In this document: positions 15,595 through 23,507 of the stretch, one piece after another | Position numbering within the stretch: the stretch's first letter is position 1 | Layout of the letters: each line of letters opens with the position of its first letter | NCBI GenBank assembly: GCA_030598885.1 | Contig: JAUVOZ010000007.1 | Coordinates: 1-24,307, forward strand | Direction: 5' to 3' | From: Anaerolineae bacterium | GTDB taxonomy: Bacteria; Chloroflexota; Anaerolineae; Anaerolineales; E44-bin32 | Length of the DNA: 24,307 nucleotides | The notes under the pieces: model-generated | Database searches by the model: none | What the model was told of the DNA's origin: nothing | Seen by the model: only the letters and a program-made list of their open reading frames with translations | Position numbers and translations under genes: made by a program

Positions 15595-16866
15595 TCATGG
15601 AGAAAGGTTAGCTGTGTCCTCAGGTGTAGGTGTAGGCTCGAGTTGGCCACACAGAATCAACCCCTCTTGAGCGTTGAAGACAGCGATCTCGTCCTCTGGT
15701 ACGCCACGCAACAACGCATCAAAGATCGGTACCGCTTCCTCACACCGACCTTGCTTGGCTAAAGCTAACCCGTATGTGTAGTAGAATTCGACCACGCGAC
15801 CGTCGGCAGGGTTCAAAGGAAGTCCCTCAACCCACACACCATCTTCCGCCGGTCCTCCCCGGATTGCAAGCTCTAATTGGATAATCGCCTCGTCAAAGAC
15901 ATTGTTATGGTAGAACATACGACCCAGGTTGCCACGTAGATGGGGATTGGTGGGGTCCAAATCCACTGCGTCTCTCGCAAATTGGCTTGCCTTACCATAC
16001 TCTCCAGTTCCAGCATAGAGCTGGGTAATGAGGGTGAGAGGCTCGGTGCTTGTCGGGGCGAGGGCGACCGCATTTAGATAACTGGCTCGTGCGCTGTCTA
16101 CGTCACCAAGGGCTCGCAGCATGTTCCCAATATCGATATGCAATCTCGGGAGATTGGGGTTGATATACATAGCTGCCTGATAGGCTTCGAGAGCCTGCTG
16201 ACGGTTGCCGGTCAGCTCCCATACATAGCCTAACGCCCGATGAGCTTCCAGCAAGTTCGGATCCAACTGAACCGCAAGTTGAGCCTCACTGAGCGCCTCC
16301 TCAAACCTGGTGATGTCGTTATCGATTAATATTTCGGCATAATATGCACGAACCAGAGCGGAGTCGGGGTTTAGCTTCATTGCCTTTTCGACTTCGTCCA
16401 GAGCATCGCCAAGAAGCTCATATTTGATTGTGTGATCCTGCACCACACTCGCCCGAAAATCAAGCGCCCAACCGAGCACCGCGTGTGCCAAAGATGAGTT
16501 AGGGTCAATTACCAATGCGTCGCGCGCCGCGATCTCAGCCTGCTCGTACCTCCCAGTGAACACCCGCACACGGGCCAACTCAATATGGTAAGCCGTTTCC
16601 CTTGGATTAACCGAAATCGCCTTTAGATAAGATGCTTCCGCCTGGTCTAACTTACCAGCCTGGAATAGGCTCTCAGCCTCGAGCACGAATGAAGCTGGAC
16701 TGCGTGTTGGCGTAGGAGTGGGGATGAAAAGCGGCGGCACTGCAGGAATATAAAACTGCCATAGATATACAGCCAGGGCAATAAGAATCAGAAGCAGAAG
16801 TACGCGCCAGGGATTAGAGCGCCTTCGTTTCTTACGCAAATGCCACTTGCTACCGCTAAGATACAT
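15595..16866 (-). CDS. Membrane-anchored TPR protein
   Basis: This 423-residue protein starts with a strongly basic segment (RKKRRRSNPWR), has one membrane helix (VLLLLILIALAVYLW), a PTPTPTR linker, and about eight TPR-like units with the usual alternating Ala/Leu/Tyr pattern (EAHRALGYVWELTGNRQQALEAYQAAMYINP). It ends with GRCEEAVPIFDALL...LILC (C-x30-C) and a PTPTP tail. ATG at 16866 is preferred to an in-frame TTG at 16902: it leaves exactly 17 residues before NPWR, as in the paralogue at 13918-15573. The paralogue follows 21 bases downstream, so the pair is probably cotranscribed, perhaps reading on into groESL. It diverges from a third TPR gene at 16964. The function is unknown; a cell-surface protein-protein interaction role is likely. 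Confidence 0.87.
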   Translation of the reverse strand: MYLSGSKWHLRKKRRRSNPWRVLLLLILIALAVYLWQFYIPAVPPLFIPTPTPTRSPASFVLEAESLFQAGKLDQAEASYLKAISVNPRETAYHIELARVRVFTGRYEQAEIAARDALVIDPNSSLAHAVLGWALDFRASVVQDHTIKYELLGDALDEVEKAMKLNPDSALVRAYYAEILIDNDITRFEEALSEAQLAVQLDPNLLEAHRALGYVWELTGNRQQALEAYQAAMYINPNLPRLHIDIGNMLRALGDVDSARASYLNAVALAPTSTEPLTLITQLYAGTGEYGKASQFARDAVDLDPTNPHLRGNLGRMFYHNNVFDEAIIQLELAIRGGPAEDGVWVEGLPLNPADGRVVEFYYTYGLALAKQGRCEEAVPIFDALLRGVPEDEIAVFNAQEGLILCGQLEPTPTPEDTANLSP

Positions 16867-16950
16867 CGTATTTAATGAATCGAATCTCAAAGGGGAGAGC
16901 AATGCATCTTACCACCCCATCCCAAACACCGTCAAGAACACCAATTAGGG

Positions 16951-16956
16951 TATAAT
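16951..16956 (+). promoter_or_regulatory. Consensus -10 element implying a leaderless transcript
   Basis: A perfect TATAAT ends 7 bases before the ATG at 16964, with only a run of C between. Transcription started at the usual distance would begin at or next to the ATG, so the mRNA would have almost no leader; no Shine-Dalgarno is present either. The -35 region is poor. Confidence 0.6.
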
Positions 16957-16963
16957 CCCCCCC

Positions 16964-18046
16964 ATGCTTTCAGGTCAACCATCATCTGGCACACCCGATG
17001 ATACGCAATCTAATACGGCCACCTCCCAACCCGTCAACACCATCCAAGACGCGGAACCGACTACTCGGGGACTATTACGGCGGCGATGGTTGTGGTTCGT
17101 CCTTATATACTTGGCAGTTATCCTGATGATAGGCTTCTTGGCTTTCTCCCAAGGTCGTCGAGCCAATCTGTTACAAAGTCAAGATCAAGTCGTTCAATTC
17201 CTCCAAGAACAGTTTGAATTGGGACTCCGCGATCTTGATGCAAAACAATATGAGTTGGCCAGACAGCGGTTCGAAGCCATTGTGCGCTATGATCCAAGCT
17301 TCCCCGACGCCGAAGAAATGCTCATCGAAATCTACCTAGCGGTAAACGTCCCGACTGTTACCCCCACCCCAAGACCAACGATGACCCCTGACCCAGCGCC
17401 ACCAGAGGAACTCTTCGACCAAGCCCGCACAGCCATCGCCAATAGCGACTGGACCACCGTAATCAACAAGCTTCTGACCCTGCGAGCCAAGGATCCCTAC
17501 TATCGCTCGGTCGAAGCGGACGGAATGATGTACATCGCCCTTCGTAACCGAGGAATGGAGCTTATCGCCATGGGCTGGATGGAGGAAGGGCTTTATGATC
17601 TCAGCCTTGCCGAGCGATTTGGACCACTAGATCGGGAGGCCGGGTTCCGCCGTACGCTAGCGGAGCAATACCTGTGGGCCAACAGCTTCTTCGGATTGAA
17701 CTGGGCTCAAGCGGCTGAGTTGTTCAATCCTCTTTGCCAGCAGGGTGCCACACTGGACTCCTGTCCCAAATACGCTGAAGCAGCCTGGAAGTACGGCGAC
17801 CAACTATGGGCAGCCGATGATCCCTGTGGGGCGAAAGACCAATATGGTGGATCCTTGTCCGCTTGGGAGAACAGCACCCTGGTGCCTACTGCTACCGAGG
17901 CAGCCGTAGCTTGCGAGACAGCCACTGCCCCTCCACCGCCTCCACCCAAACCCACCGATACCCCAACGCTGGAGGGAATCCCTACCGAAGATCTAACCCC
18001 GGAGGCAACACCCACCGAAACACCAACGCCCACACCAACAAGCTGA
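16964..18046 (+). CDS. Membrane-anchored TPR-like protein with Pro/Thr-rich tail
   Basis: The 360-residue protein has a polar N-terminal region of about 40 residues, a basic stop (RRRW) and a membrane helix (about 42-62, WFVLIYLAVILMIGFLAF). Next come a TPR-like pair (QFELGLRDLDAKQYELARQRFEAIVRYDPSF), a PTVTPTPRPTMTPDP linker and further helical repeats. The C-terminal part has four Cys (NPLC, DSC, DPC, AVAC) and a tail rich in PT repeats. The last two Cys (C-x28-C around GAKDQY) resemble the C-x30-C module of the two TPR proteins on the other strand. The long Pro/Thr tracts are typical of extracytoplasmic linkers in this phylum. It diverges from the TPR pair with a 97-bp gap. The function is unknown. 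Confidence 0.85.
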   Translation: MLSGQPSSGTPDDTQSNTATSQPVNTIQDAEPTTRGLLRRRWLWFVLIYLAVILMIGFLAFSQGRRANLLQSQDQVVQFLQEQFELGLRDLDAKQYELARQRFEAIVRYDPSFPDAEEMLIEIYLAVNVPTVTPTPRPTMTPDPAPPEELFDQARTAIANSDWTTVINKLLTLRAKDPYYRSVEADGMMYIALRNRGMELIAMGWMEEGLYDLSLAERFGPLDREAGFRRTLAEQYLWANSFFGLNWAQAAELFNPLCQQGATLDSCPKYAEAAWKYGDQLWAADDPCGAKDQYGGSLSAWENSTLVPTATEAAVACETATAPPPPPPKPTDTPTLEGIPTEDLTPEATPTETPTPTPTS

Positions 18047-18111
18047 CCCTCAGAAGATATCACCACGACCACTCAACCAAACCCGGATAATTTCCCGCCT
18101 GGGCATACAAC

Positions 18112-18609
18112 TTGCACCCCCTAATTCGATCTCGGACTCGATCTGTGAGGTGTGCAGTGTTCCTCTTAAAACTAACTTTATGGCTTGGCGTTTCGGCGCT
18201 TTACCTTGGTTTCAGTGGCGTTATGGGCGTTTTACTTAGGCGCACTTGGCCTATCCACCGCCAAACCCTCTACCGGGATTTGGCAGCTGCGCATGGTTTG
18301 CTGTTGTTCTTTCCGACGTCAATCCTGGTCCTTAGCTACCCAGAATGGTCGCTCTTGGGTCGGCTTATTCTGACCGGAACGGGGTTGACCGTAGCCGCTT
18401 TGAGCGCCCTCCAACCTGTCTGGATCCCTAAGGTTGTTTGGCAACGCGCCTTCGGACACCGCTATTTCGCCGCCACGATGGCCCTGTCAGCCCTTTGGGG
18501 ATTCACTTTATCTCTAACCAACCAGGCGCTGGTTCCTACCCTTGTCGCCGCTGCCGCGAGCCTGGTAGGTGCTGCCTCCTGGTACACAACTCCTCGCTCT
18601 ACATCATGA
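18112..18609 (+). CDS. Hypothetical integral membrane protein
   Basis: This is a reading frame of up to 165 residues with five hydrophobic segments (for example LTLWLGVSALYLGFSGVMGVLL, AHGLLLFFPTSILVLSY, LILTGTGLTVAALSAL, ATMALSALWGFTLSL, LVPTLVAAAASLVGAASWY) and a basic N-terminus. The start is uncertain: TTG at 18112 has no Shine-Dalgarno, while GTG at 18157 has GAGGTG four bases upstream and would give 150 residues. A GATAAT hexamer at 18085-18090 could be a -10 element. I do not recognise the family. It lies 65 bases after the third TPR gene and 69 before the ribonuclease Z-like gene, on the same strand. Confidence 0.65.
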   Translation: MHPLIRSRTRSVRCAVFLLKLTLWLGVSALYLGFSGVMGVLLRRTWPIHRQTLYRDLAAAHGLLLFFPTSILVLSYPEWSLLGRLILTGTGLTVAALSALQPVWIPKVVWQRAFGHRYFAATMALSALWGFTLSLTNQALVPTLVAAAASLVGAASWYTTPRSTS

Positions 18610-18678
18610 ACCTCGGTGTTTAAGGTACAATGAACCATCCGGCCGCTTAGCTGGATACATATCGACCCGGGGACTCCC

Positions 18679-19599
18679 GTGTTCGAAATTATTTTTCTGG
18701 GCACATCTGCTTCAGCTCCTTCCGTCCACCGAGGCCTTACCGCGCAGGTAGTCAGCTATCGCAATCACCGCTTCCTAATCGATTGTGGTGAAGGCACTCA
18801 ACGGCAAATCCTGCGTTCAGGCATCGGTTTCCGCCGCTTAAACCGAATCCTCATCACCCACGGTCATCTGGACCATATCCTTGGTTTGGCCGGATTACTA
18901 TCAACGTTCTCCCGGTGGGAAGCGATCGACCAATTAGAGATTTGGGCCGGCGATTGGGCGATGGAGCGCATTCGGGACTTGATTTTTGGAGTTGTCCTAC
19001 GCGGTGCGCGCCCCCCGATGAAGATTCATTTGAAGCCCATCAAGTCCGGGTTACTTATCGAGGACGACGGTCTTCGGCTCTCAACCTTCCCCGTCATACA
19101 TCGTGGTCCGGGTTGTGTTGGTTTTATCTTTGAAGAGCTTCCCCACCGCCCGTTTCTCCCCGAGCGCGCCGAAGAGCTAGAGATTCCCGTTGGACCTATC
19201 AGGCGCGAATTGGTGAGTGGCCATCAGGTGACCCTGCCAGACGGTCGCATCATAGTACCAGATGACGTCCTGGGTCCACCCCGCCGTGGCACTCGCCTGG
19301 TTCACGTCGGGGATTGTGGTTCCACCGAAAACCTGGTCGAGATATGTCGCCAAGCCGATGGGTTGATCATCGAAGCGACTTACCTCGAACCTGAGGCCGA
19401 CCTAGCACGTGAGTTCGGTCACCTGACAGCCCGCCAAGCTGCTGAACTCGCCCTCCAAGCCGGAGTGGGACACCTCTACCTGACCCATCTCTCCCGCCGC
19501 TATCGGGAAAGGGAGGTGCGCGAAGAAGCCAGCGCCGTCTTCCCCAATGTCACTGTAGCCAGAGACTTTGACCAGTTTAAGATTCAACGTAGTGAGTAA
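18679..19599 (+). CDS. rnz: Ribonuclease Z-like metallo-beta-lactamase-fold hydrolase
   Basis: The 306-residue product has the ribonuclease Z layout, the endonuclease that trims tRNA 3' trailers. The N-terminus is IIFLGTSASAPSVHRG, followed by FLIDCGEGTQRQ, the metal motif THGHLDHILGLAGLL, the Asp-containing VHVGDCGST, and GHLTARQAAELALQAGVGHLYLTHLSRRY near the C-terminus with the His of the last motif. A loop (FGVVLRGARPPMKIHLKP) stands where the tRNA-gripping arm is usual. The start is GTG at 18679, which aligns with the family; no strong Shine-Dalgarno is visible. Other hydrolases of this fold resemble it, but the SRRY and HLTA motifs favour ribonuclease Z. Confidence 0.9.
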   Translation: MFEIIFLGTSASAPSVHRGLTAQVVSYRNHRFLIDCGEGTQRQILRSGIGFRRLNRILITHGHLDHILGLAGLLSTFSRWEAIDQLEIWAGDWAMERIRDLIFGVVLRGARPPMKIHLKPIKSGLLIEDDGLRLSTFPVIHRGPGCVGFIFEELPHRPFLPERAEELEIPVGPIRRELVSGHQVTLPDGRIIVPDDVLGPPRRGTRLVHVGDCGSTENLVEICRQADGLIIEATYLEPEADLAREFGHLTARQAAELALQAGVGHLYLTHLSRRYREREVREEASAVFPNVTVARDFDQFKIQRSE

Positions 19600-19739
19600 A
19601 GCAGAGAGATAAGCACTAAAATACGTGTGCCTCCCGTGCGTAGAAAACCCTTATATCTAAGCGTCAACAAGCTTCCCATTGACCGCTAGTTCCTCCAGAG
19701 ATAAAATTAAACATAAGAAAAATAATACCGAGGATATGC

Positions 19740-19964
19740 ATGCCAATCTATGAGTATGTTTGCCTGGAATGCAATATCAAATTCGATGCTCTTCGCTCTA
19801 TGAGCGATGCTGACGCCCCTATCCACTGTGAGAATTGCGATAGCGACCACACCTCTCGCGCGATCTCGCTCTTCGCCGCTCACAGCGAAGGTCGTGTCGT
19901 AGCTGGAGCAGGGAGTGCCTGTTCAGCTTGCACAAGTAGCAATTGCTCATCATGTGAGATTTAG
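19740..19964 (+). CDS. FmdB-family zinc-ribbon protein
   Basis: This 74-residue protein begins MPIYEYVCLECNIKFD, the hallmark of the FmdB putative regulatory family. C8-x2-C11 and HCENC (C30, C33) form a zinc ribbon. The C-terminus adds a second pair of CxxC motifs (ACSACTSSNCSSC) that could hold another metal. GAGG lies 7 bases before the ATG. The family's function is poorly defined; members occur beside many pathways. It is the last gene before a strong terminator. The preceding 140 bases, after the ribonuclease Z gene, hold no obvious feature. Confidence 0.9.
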   Translation: MPIYEYVCLECNIKFDALRSMSDADAPIHCENCDSDHTSRAISLFAAHSEGRVVAGAGSACSACTSSNCSSCEI

Positions 19965-20006
19965 GAGCAGTATCTCAAACGGGTCTTTACCGAATCAACC
20001 AAACTG

Positions 20007-20029
20007 GCGCCGGGACCCCGGCGCTTTTT
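20007..20029 (+). terminator. Intrinsic terminator after the FmdB gene
   Basis: A 7-bp all-GC stem (20007-20013 with 20018-20024) closes a GACC loop and is followed by five T. It lies 43 bases beyond the FmdB stop and ends the plus-strand run. On the other strand the following sequence is not T-rich, so it works mainly in one direction. Confidence 0.93.
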
Positions 20030-20070
20030 CTGCGCCGCGTTGAAAAACCAAAGGTGAGAACGAGAATTGA

Positions 20071-21051
20071 TTAATCGCTTGGTAGCCGAATGACTGGCTC
20101 TAGGACACGCAGGAGATGTCGTGCCACAGCCGCCCTTTGATGTTCCTCAGCCACCCCTTTGTACTCCACCAAATACTTTATCCAACCGTCGCATTGAATG
20201 CCCTCAACCACTTCAATGCATCGGTCAAAATGCTTAATAACCAAATCAAAATAATTGACATCGACCCAATCAGAATCGTTATTTGTTTCAAGCTCGTCAA
20301 CCAATGGCCATTCAACCGCTCGCCATGTTTCTGGCGGAGCCAGCTGGGTCAGAAAGAAGGTTAGATGCCGATTATTAATATCAGACCGCCAATCCAAGAC
20401 ATCATCATGTATCTGACCGGCAATAAACGAATATCTGAATGAAGTCTCTACTGGTTTCACTACGAAGGGTTGGTCTGAAGCCTCGGACAATGCTGCGATT
20501 GTAGTCGTCATCGGGGAAACTTTTCCTCCCGCAAATGCAAGAAAGTTCTCCAGAGTAAATTGCTCGGGTTCGGATTGCGCAGCAATTTCTGCCCCAAGAG
20601 CAGATAAATATTCTTTCGTCAGGCGATCAAAATTAATCCAGAAGGTTGAAGTTGGAGGGAATATTGTACGGAAGCCGGCAACACCACGATCATAGAGAGC
20701 ATGGTGAAATAATGCCATTGCCTCAGGCCATGTGGCTTGTCCATCGACTAGATGGTCCATAATGACCGATGCCAAAGCAATAAATGCACCTGCCTCAGAA
20801 ATACAAAGGAAGGTTTCATCACTCAACCCGCTAAATGTATCCCAGAACAGCCAAGGCGTGCAGGTAATTAGAGGGTTAATTTTTGATGGACCCTGGAAGG
20901 GCTCGTCGGTAGGCTGACCTACAATCGTGCTTTCCATCAAGGCCATTTCTCTCAACGGAGATGGTAGATCATTCGCAAATTGAAAATATCTAGCATCGAG
21001 AGATTCCAGCAGCCTCGCCGCTCGGCCTCCTTGGGTCAATTCAAGCTTCAT
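20071..21051 (-). CDS. Class I isoprenoid-synthase-fold protein, ComQ-like candidate
   Basis: The 326-residue, mostly helical protein carries two Asp-rich motifs spaced as in trans-prenyltransferases: DHLVD (99-103) and DDVLDWRSD (216-224, in AGQIHDDVLDW). The first departs from DDxxD by a His at the second position; the second is complete. The spacing of about 117 residues and the overall length fit the polyprenyl synthetase fold. It is too divergent to be a housekeeping geranylgeranyl or farnesyl synthase. GGAGG lies 7 bases before the ATG. It follows a 71-residue peptide gene with a C-terminal Trp, which raises the idea of a ComQ-type peptide prenyltransferase; that is inference. The 221-bp gap between the two has an AT-rich minus-strand run at about 21110-21117 and possibly a weak hairpin. 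Confidence 0.65.
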   Translation of the reverse strand: MKLELTQGGRAARLLESLDARYFQFANDLPSPLREMALMESTIVGQPTDEPFQGPSKINPLITCTPWLFWDTFSGLSDETFLCISEAGAFIALASVIMDHLVDGQATWPEAMALFHHALYDRGVAGFRTIFPPTSTFWINFDRLTKEYLSALGAEIAAQSEPEQFTLENFLAFAGGKVSPMTTTIAALSEASDQPFVVKPVETSFRYSFIAGQIHDDVLDWRSDINNRHLTFFLTQLAPPETWRAVEWPLVDELETNNDSDWVDVNYFDLVIKHFDRCIEVVEGIQCDGWIKYLVEYKGVAEEHQRAAVARHLLRVLEPVIRLPSD

Positions 21052-21272
21052 AGATGTCCTCCAATAACCCTAGTAAGCACGAGACATCACAACCCCTGCC
21101 GGCCACATTAAAAAAAGAAATGTTTCTAGACATGGGGCACGGCAAACCTTAACCCTGCTACGGCTAGCACATCGGTAAGCAGCGCGATTAAATTAGTAGA
21201 GCAGACCCGTCTTATCTGTCTGGGAGCAAGGTGTAATCTGCGTAATATTGGGTCCCTAATCTACCCACAACC

Positions 21273-21488
21273 TCAGAGCCAAAATCTGATCGCGGTCTTT
21301 ATTTGCGGAGAAAGCAGTTGAAGATCCTCTTCGAGGTTCTTTTTATCTTCCTCGGTGAAACCTCGTTCCGCAAGAATCTCCCATTTGACCTCTCGACTCC
21401 CCTCTTGCAATGTCTTCCGGAGTTTCTCATCTACTAGCGCATCATCAATCAACTGTGCGACTTTACCCCATCGTGATCTATCATTCAT
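21273..21488 (-). CDS. Small peptide (71 aa) with C-terminal Trp, possible pre-pheromone or RiPP precursor
   Basis: A near-perfect Shine-Dalgarno (AAGGAGG, bases 21498-21504) sits 9 bases before the ATG, so the gene is very probably real. The product is charged and helical, with no signal peptide or membrane helix. It has the pattern LIDDALVDEKLRKTLQEG, ILAERGFTEEDKKNLEEDL, then a basic-hydrophobic end, IKTAIRFWL, with Trp at position 70 of 71. The leader part (acidic helix, LRxxL, then GFTxED) resembles Nif11-type RiPP leaders and, loosely, the ComX pre-peptide, which has Trp three residues from its end. It lies 54 bases after the BTAD regulator gene and 221 before the isoprenoid-synthase-like gene. 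It may equally be a small regulatory protein. Confidence 0.75.
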   Translation of the reverse strand: MNDRSRWGKVAQLIDDALVDEKLRKTLQEGSREVKWEILAERGFTEEDKKNLEEDLQLLSPQIKTAIRFWL

Positions 21489-21542
21489 CGGAATAAGCCT
21501 CCTTACGATGATATAGGATAATGAACCATCGGAAACCTAAAC

Positions 21543-23507
21543 TCACGGATTAGTGATTGGGTCGATATCCATCCCTGGATTTTTAATTGCCAGCGCGATC
21601 CCTAAGGTAAGTAAGATGGAAAACATAAAGCGTTCCGGTATCGTGCCAGGAGCTTCATCAAAGTAATACAGATAGCCGATGGCATATGGGATCGTCGCAA
21701 TAACAGCCGCGGCTGCTCCCCATGCCGCGCGTCTCAGTTGCTGCCGAGTAGATGCTGAAGTCCCGAGTTGCGGGAAGACAATCGACAATGCAGCCGCGAA
21801 AAGTAAACTATACATGACGTAAATAAATACGTAGACTGCAGGTTCAGACAGAGGTGTCACGCTGCCCATTATCGTAAACGCGATGAGAAATCCAGCGTGA
21901 GCTAAACCCGCCAGACCTCCAAGTAAGTGGCGCCATATTCTCCTCGCTCGACCCCTCAAGAAAACGTCGGTCATACCAATTGCGAAACTGGAGGCCAAAC
22001 CCTGAACCCCACCGATTAGCATCATGCCGAGGGCTCCACTGAGCATCCATGTAGGCAGAGATAGAACTTGAAGCGTGTTGTGATAACTATCTGGAAGTGA
22101 GAGTGCTATATAAAATGGTGCCGCGCTGCCATGCAAAGCGGATACGATGACAGCTCCAAGGCATGCTCGTCCAATTTGCCGTAAAAATAATTGCCGCCCA
22201 TCTTCCCAACGCCTCTCGGTAAGCGCGGCTAGGACAGGGAGTTTGGGGTACGGACCAACATCATCCGGGAGACCCACCTCATCAGCAACAGCTACGAAAG
22301 CCGCTATTGCCGCAGAATTATCACTTAGGTCCATCTGCTCCAGTAGACATCCTGTCACGGCTTCCTGTTTTCCCCTTCGGGCAAGTGTCACCGCTGCTTC
22401 TGCCCGGACCTCGGCAGAATCGTCATTCTTGACAACACTAAGCAATACATTATCCGCTTCTTCGTTATCCAAGCCCTTAAGCGCTTGAACGATACTCATC
22501 CTCACCTGAGGCTTCGGATAAGTGTCTAATACCTCATCCAGCACTGTCACCGTGACCTTCGGTGATCCAGTACACTTGAGCCATGGTTCAATATCGACCT
22601 CGTGATGCAGTGCGCTACGGAGAAGCAAGGAAGCATCTTCAGGGTCGTACGGCTCATCCATCCCGGCAGCATAAACCATCGCCAGGCTAGCCAGATCCAG
22701 GACCTCCACACTTTGACTCCGCCAGTGCTTAAGCAGCATCCTAACCGCGTCTGCTGCGGCGTCAGCCCTCTCTCTTTCTGGGTAAACTCGTTCAACCACC
22801 AGGGGTTCTCCCCCTTTGGAGAGCCATTCATATGTCGACCGCGTTTGCTCCGAGGGCTCAACACCCAGTTCGCTGCTTAGCGCGTGGCAACATCGCTGGT
22901 AGACCACAGCCACGCCCGAGGAATCCCCAAGACCACTATGTGCAATCATCAATGCTCGATAGGCGGGTTCATGCACATATCCCAGCGCGATCCACCTCTC
23001 CCCCCATTCAAGGATCTCCAGCCAAGATCGCTTTTCAATCAATAGGTCTAACAATCTCTGGATCGTTTGCTCAAAAGCAGATCGTAGCCGTTCTCGCTCA
23101 AGAACAACCCAACTCTCATAGAAACCTGGTAGGAGTTCACCCCCATAGACGGAGACTTCGCGGATCAGATCATCAACCGATTCCGCTTCAATCTTCTCTT
23201 TTCCTAAAAAGGAGATGTCGAGTTGGCAATCTTTGCTGGGCATGAAAGAGATGGAAACTTTGTCAGCGAGAATATACTTTTCTCCGATCGACTTACGTAT
23301 TCGCCACAGTGCGTGGCGCAGGTTGCTACGGGCGTTGGATTCCTCCGATTCCGGCCATAACAAACCTGCCAGTTTCTCTCTTCGATGACGGGTTTCTGCG
23401 TTTAGCACAAGGTAGGCCAGCAGCGATTGCGCTGGGCGCGAGGGAATCTCGATCAGTTTACCTTCTAGACGAACATCGAATTCCCCAAGCAAGCGGATTT
23501 CCAACAT
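21543..23507 (-). CDS. BTAD/SARP-like transcription regulator with HEAT-like and membrane domains
   Basis: The product is about 654 residues. Residues about 1-95 form an OmpR/SARP-type winged helix (LEIRLLGEFDVRLEG, RPAQSLLAYLVL, REKLAGLLWPES, ARSNLRHALWRIRK). A bacterial transcriptional activation (BTAD) TPR domain spans about 100-240 (YGGELLPGFYESWVVLERERLR, YVHEPAYRALMIAHSGLGD, ELGVEPS). HEAT-like repeats follow at about 330-410 (PQVRMSIVQALKGL, AEVRAEAAVTLARRG), then about six membrane helices (about 450-645). A DNA-binding domain tethered to the membrane suggests a one-component sensor. ATG at 23507 is preferred to GTG at 23519; GAGGTG lies about ten bases upstream. It heads a minus-strand run with the peptide and isoprenoid-synthase-like genes and diverges from the gene at 23872. 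Confidence 0.88.
   Translation of the reverse strand: MLEIRLLGEFDVRLEGKLIEIPSRPAQSLLAYLVLNAETRHRREKLAGLLWPESEESNARSNLRHALWRIRKSIGEKYILADKVSISFMPSKDCQLDISFLGKEKIEAESVDDLIREVSVYGGELLPGFYESWVVLERERLRSAFEQTIQRLLDLLIEKRSWLEILEWGERWIALGYVHEPAYRALMIAHSGLGDSSGVAVVYQRCCHALSSELGVEPSEQTRSTYEWLSKGGEPLVVERVYPERERADAAADAVRMLLKHWRSQSVEVLDLASLAMVYAAGMDEPYDPEDASLLLRSALHHEVDIEPWLKCTGSPKVTVTVLDEVLDTYPKPQVRMSIVQALKGLDNEEADNVLLSVVKNDDSAEVRAEAAVTLARRGKQEAVTGCLLEQMDLSDNSAAIAAFVAVADEVGLPDDVGPYPKLPVLAALTERRWEDGRQLFLRQIGRACLGAVIVSALHGSAAPFYIALSLPDSYHNTLQVLSLPTWMLSGALGMMLIGGVQGLASSFAIGMTDVFLRGRARRIWRHLLGGLAGLAHAGFLIAFTIMGSVTPLSEPAVYVFIYVMYSLLFAAALSIVFPQLGTSASTRQQLRRAAWGAAAAVIATIPYAIGYLYYFDEAPGTIPERFMFSILLTLGIALAIKNPGMDIDPITNP

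Noticed and set aside
17345..18045. Pro/Thr-coding tracts as possible microsatellites
   Set aside because: They use mixed synonymous codons and encode extracytoplasmic linkers and a tail in frame; no exact DNA repeat of note.
20071..21051. Annotation as a housekeeping geranylgeranyl or farnesyl diphosphate synthase
   Set aside because: The first Asp-rich motif is degenerate (DHLVD) and the rest of the chain is too divergent.
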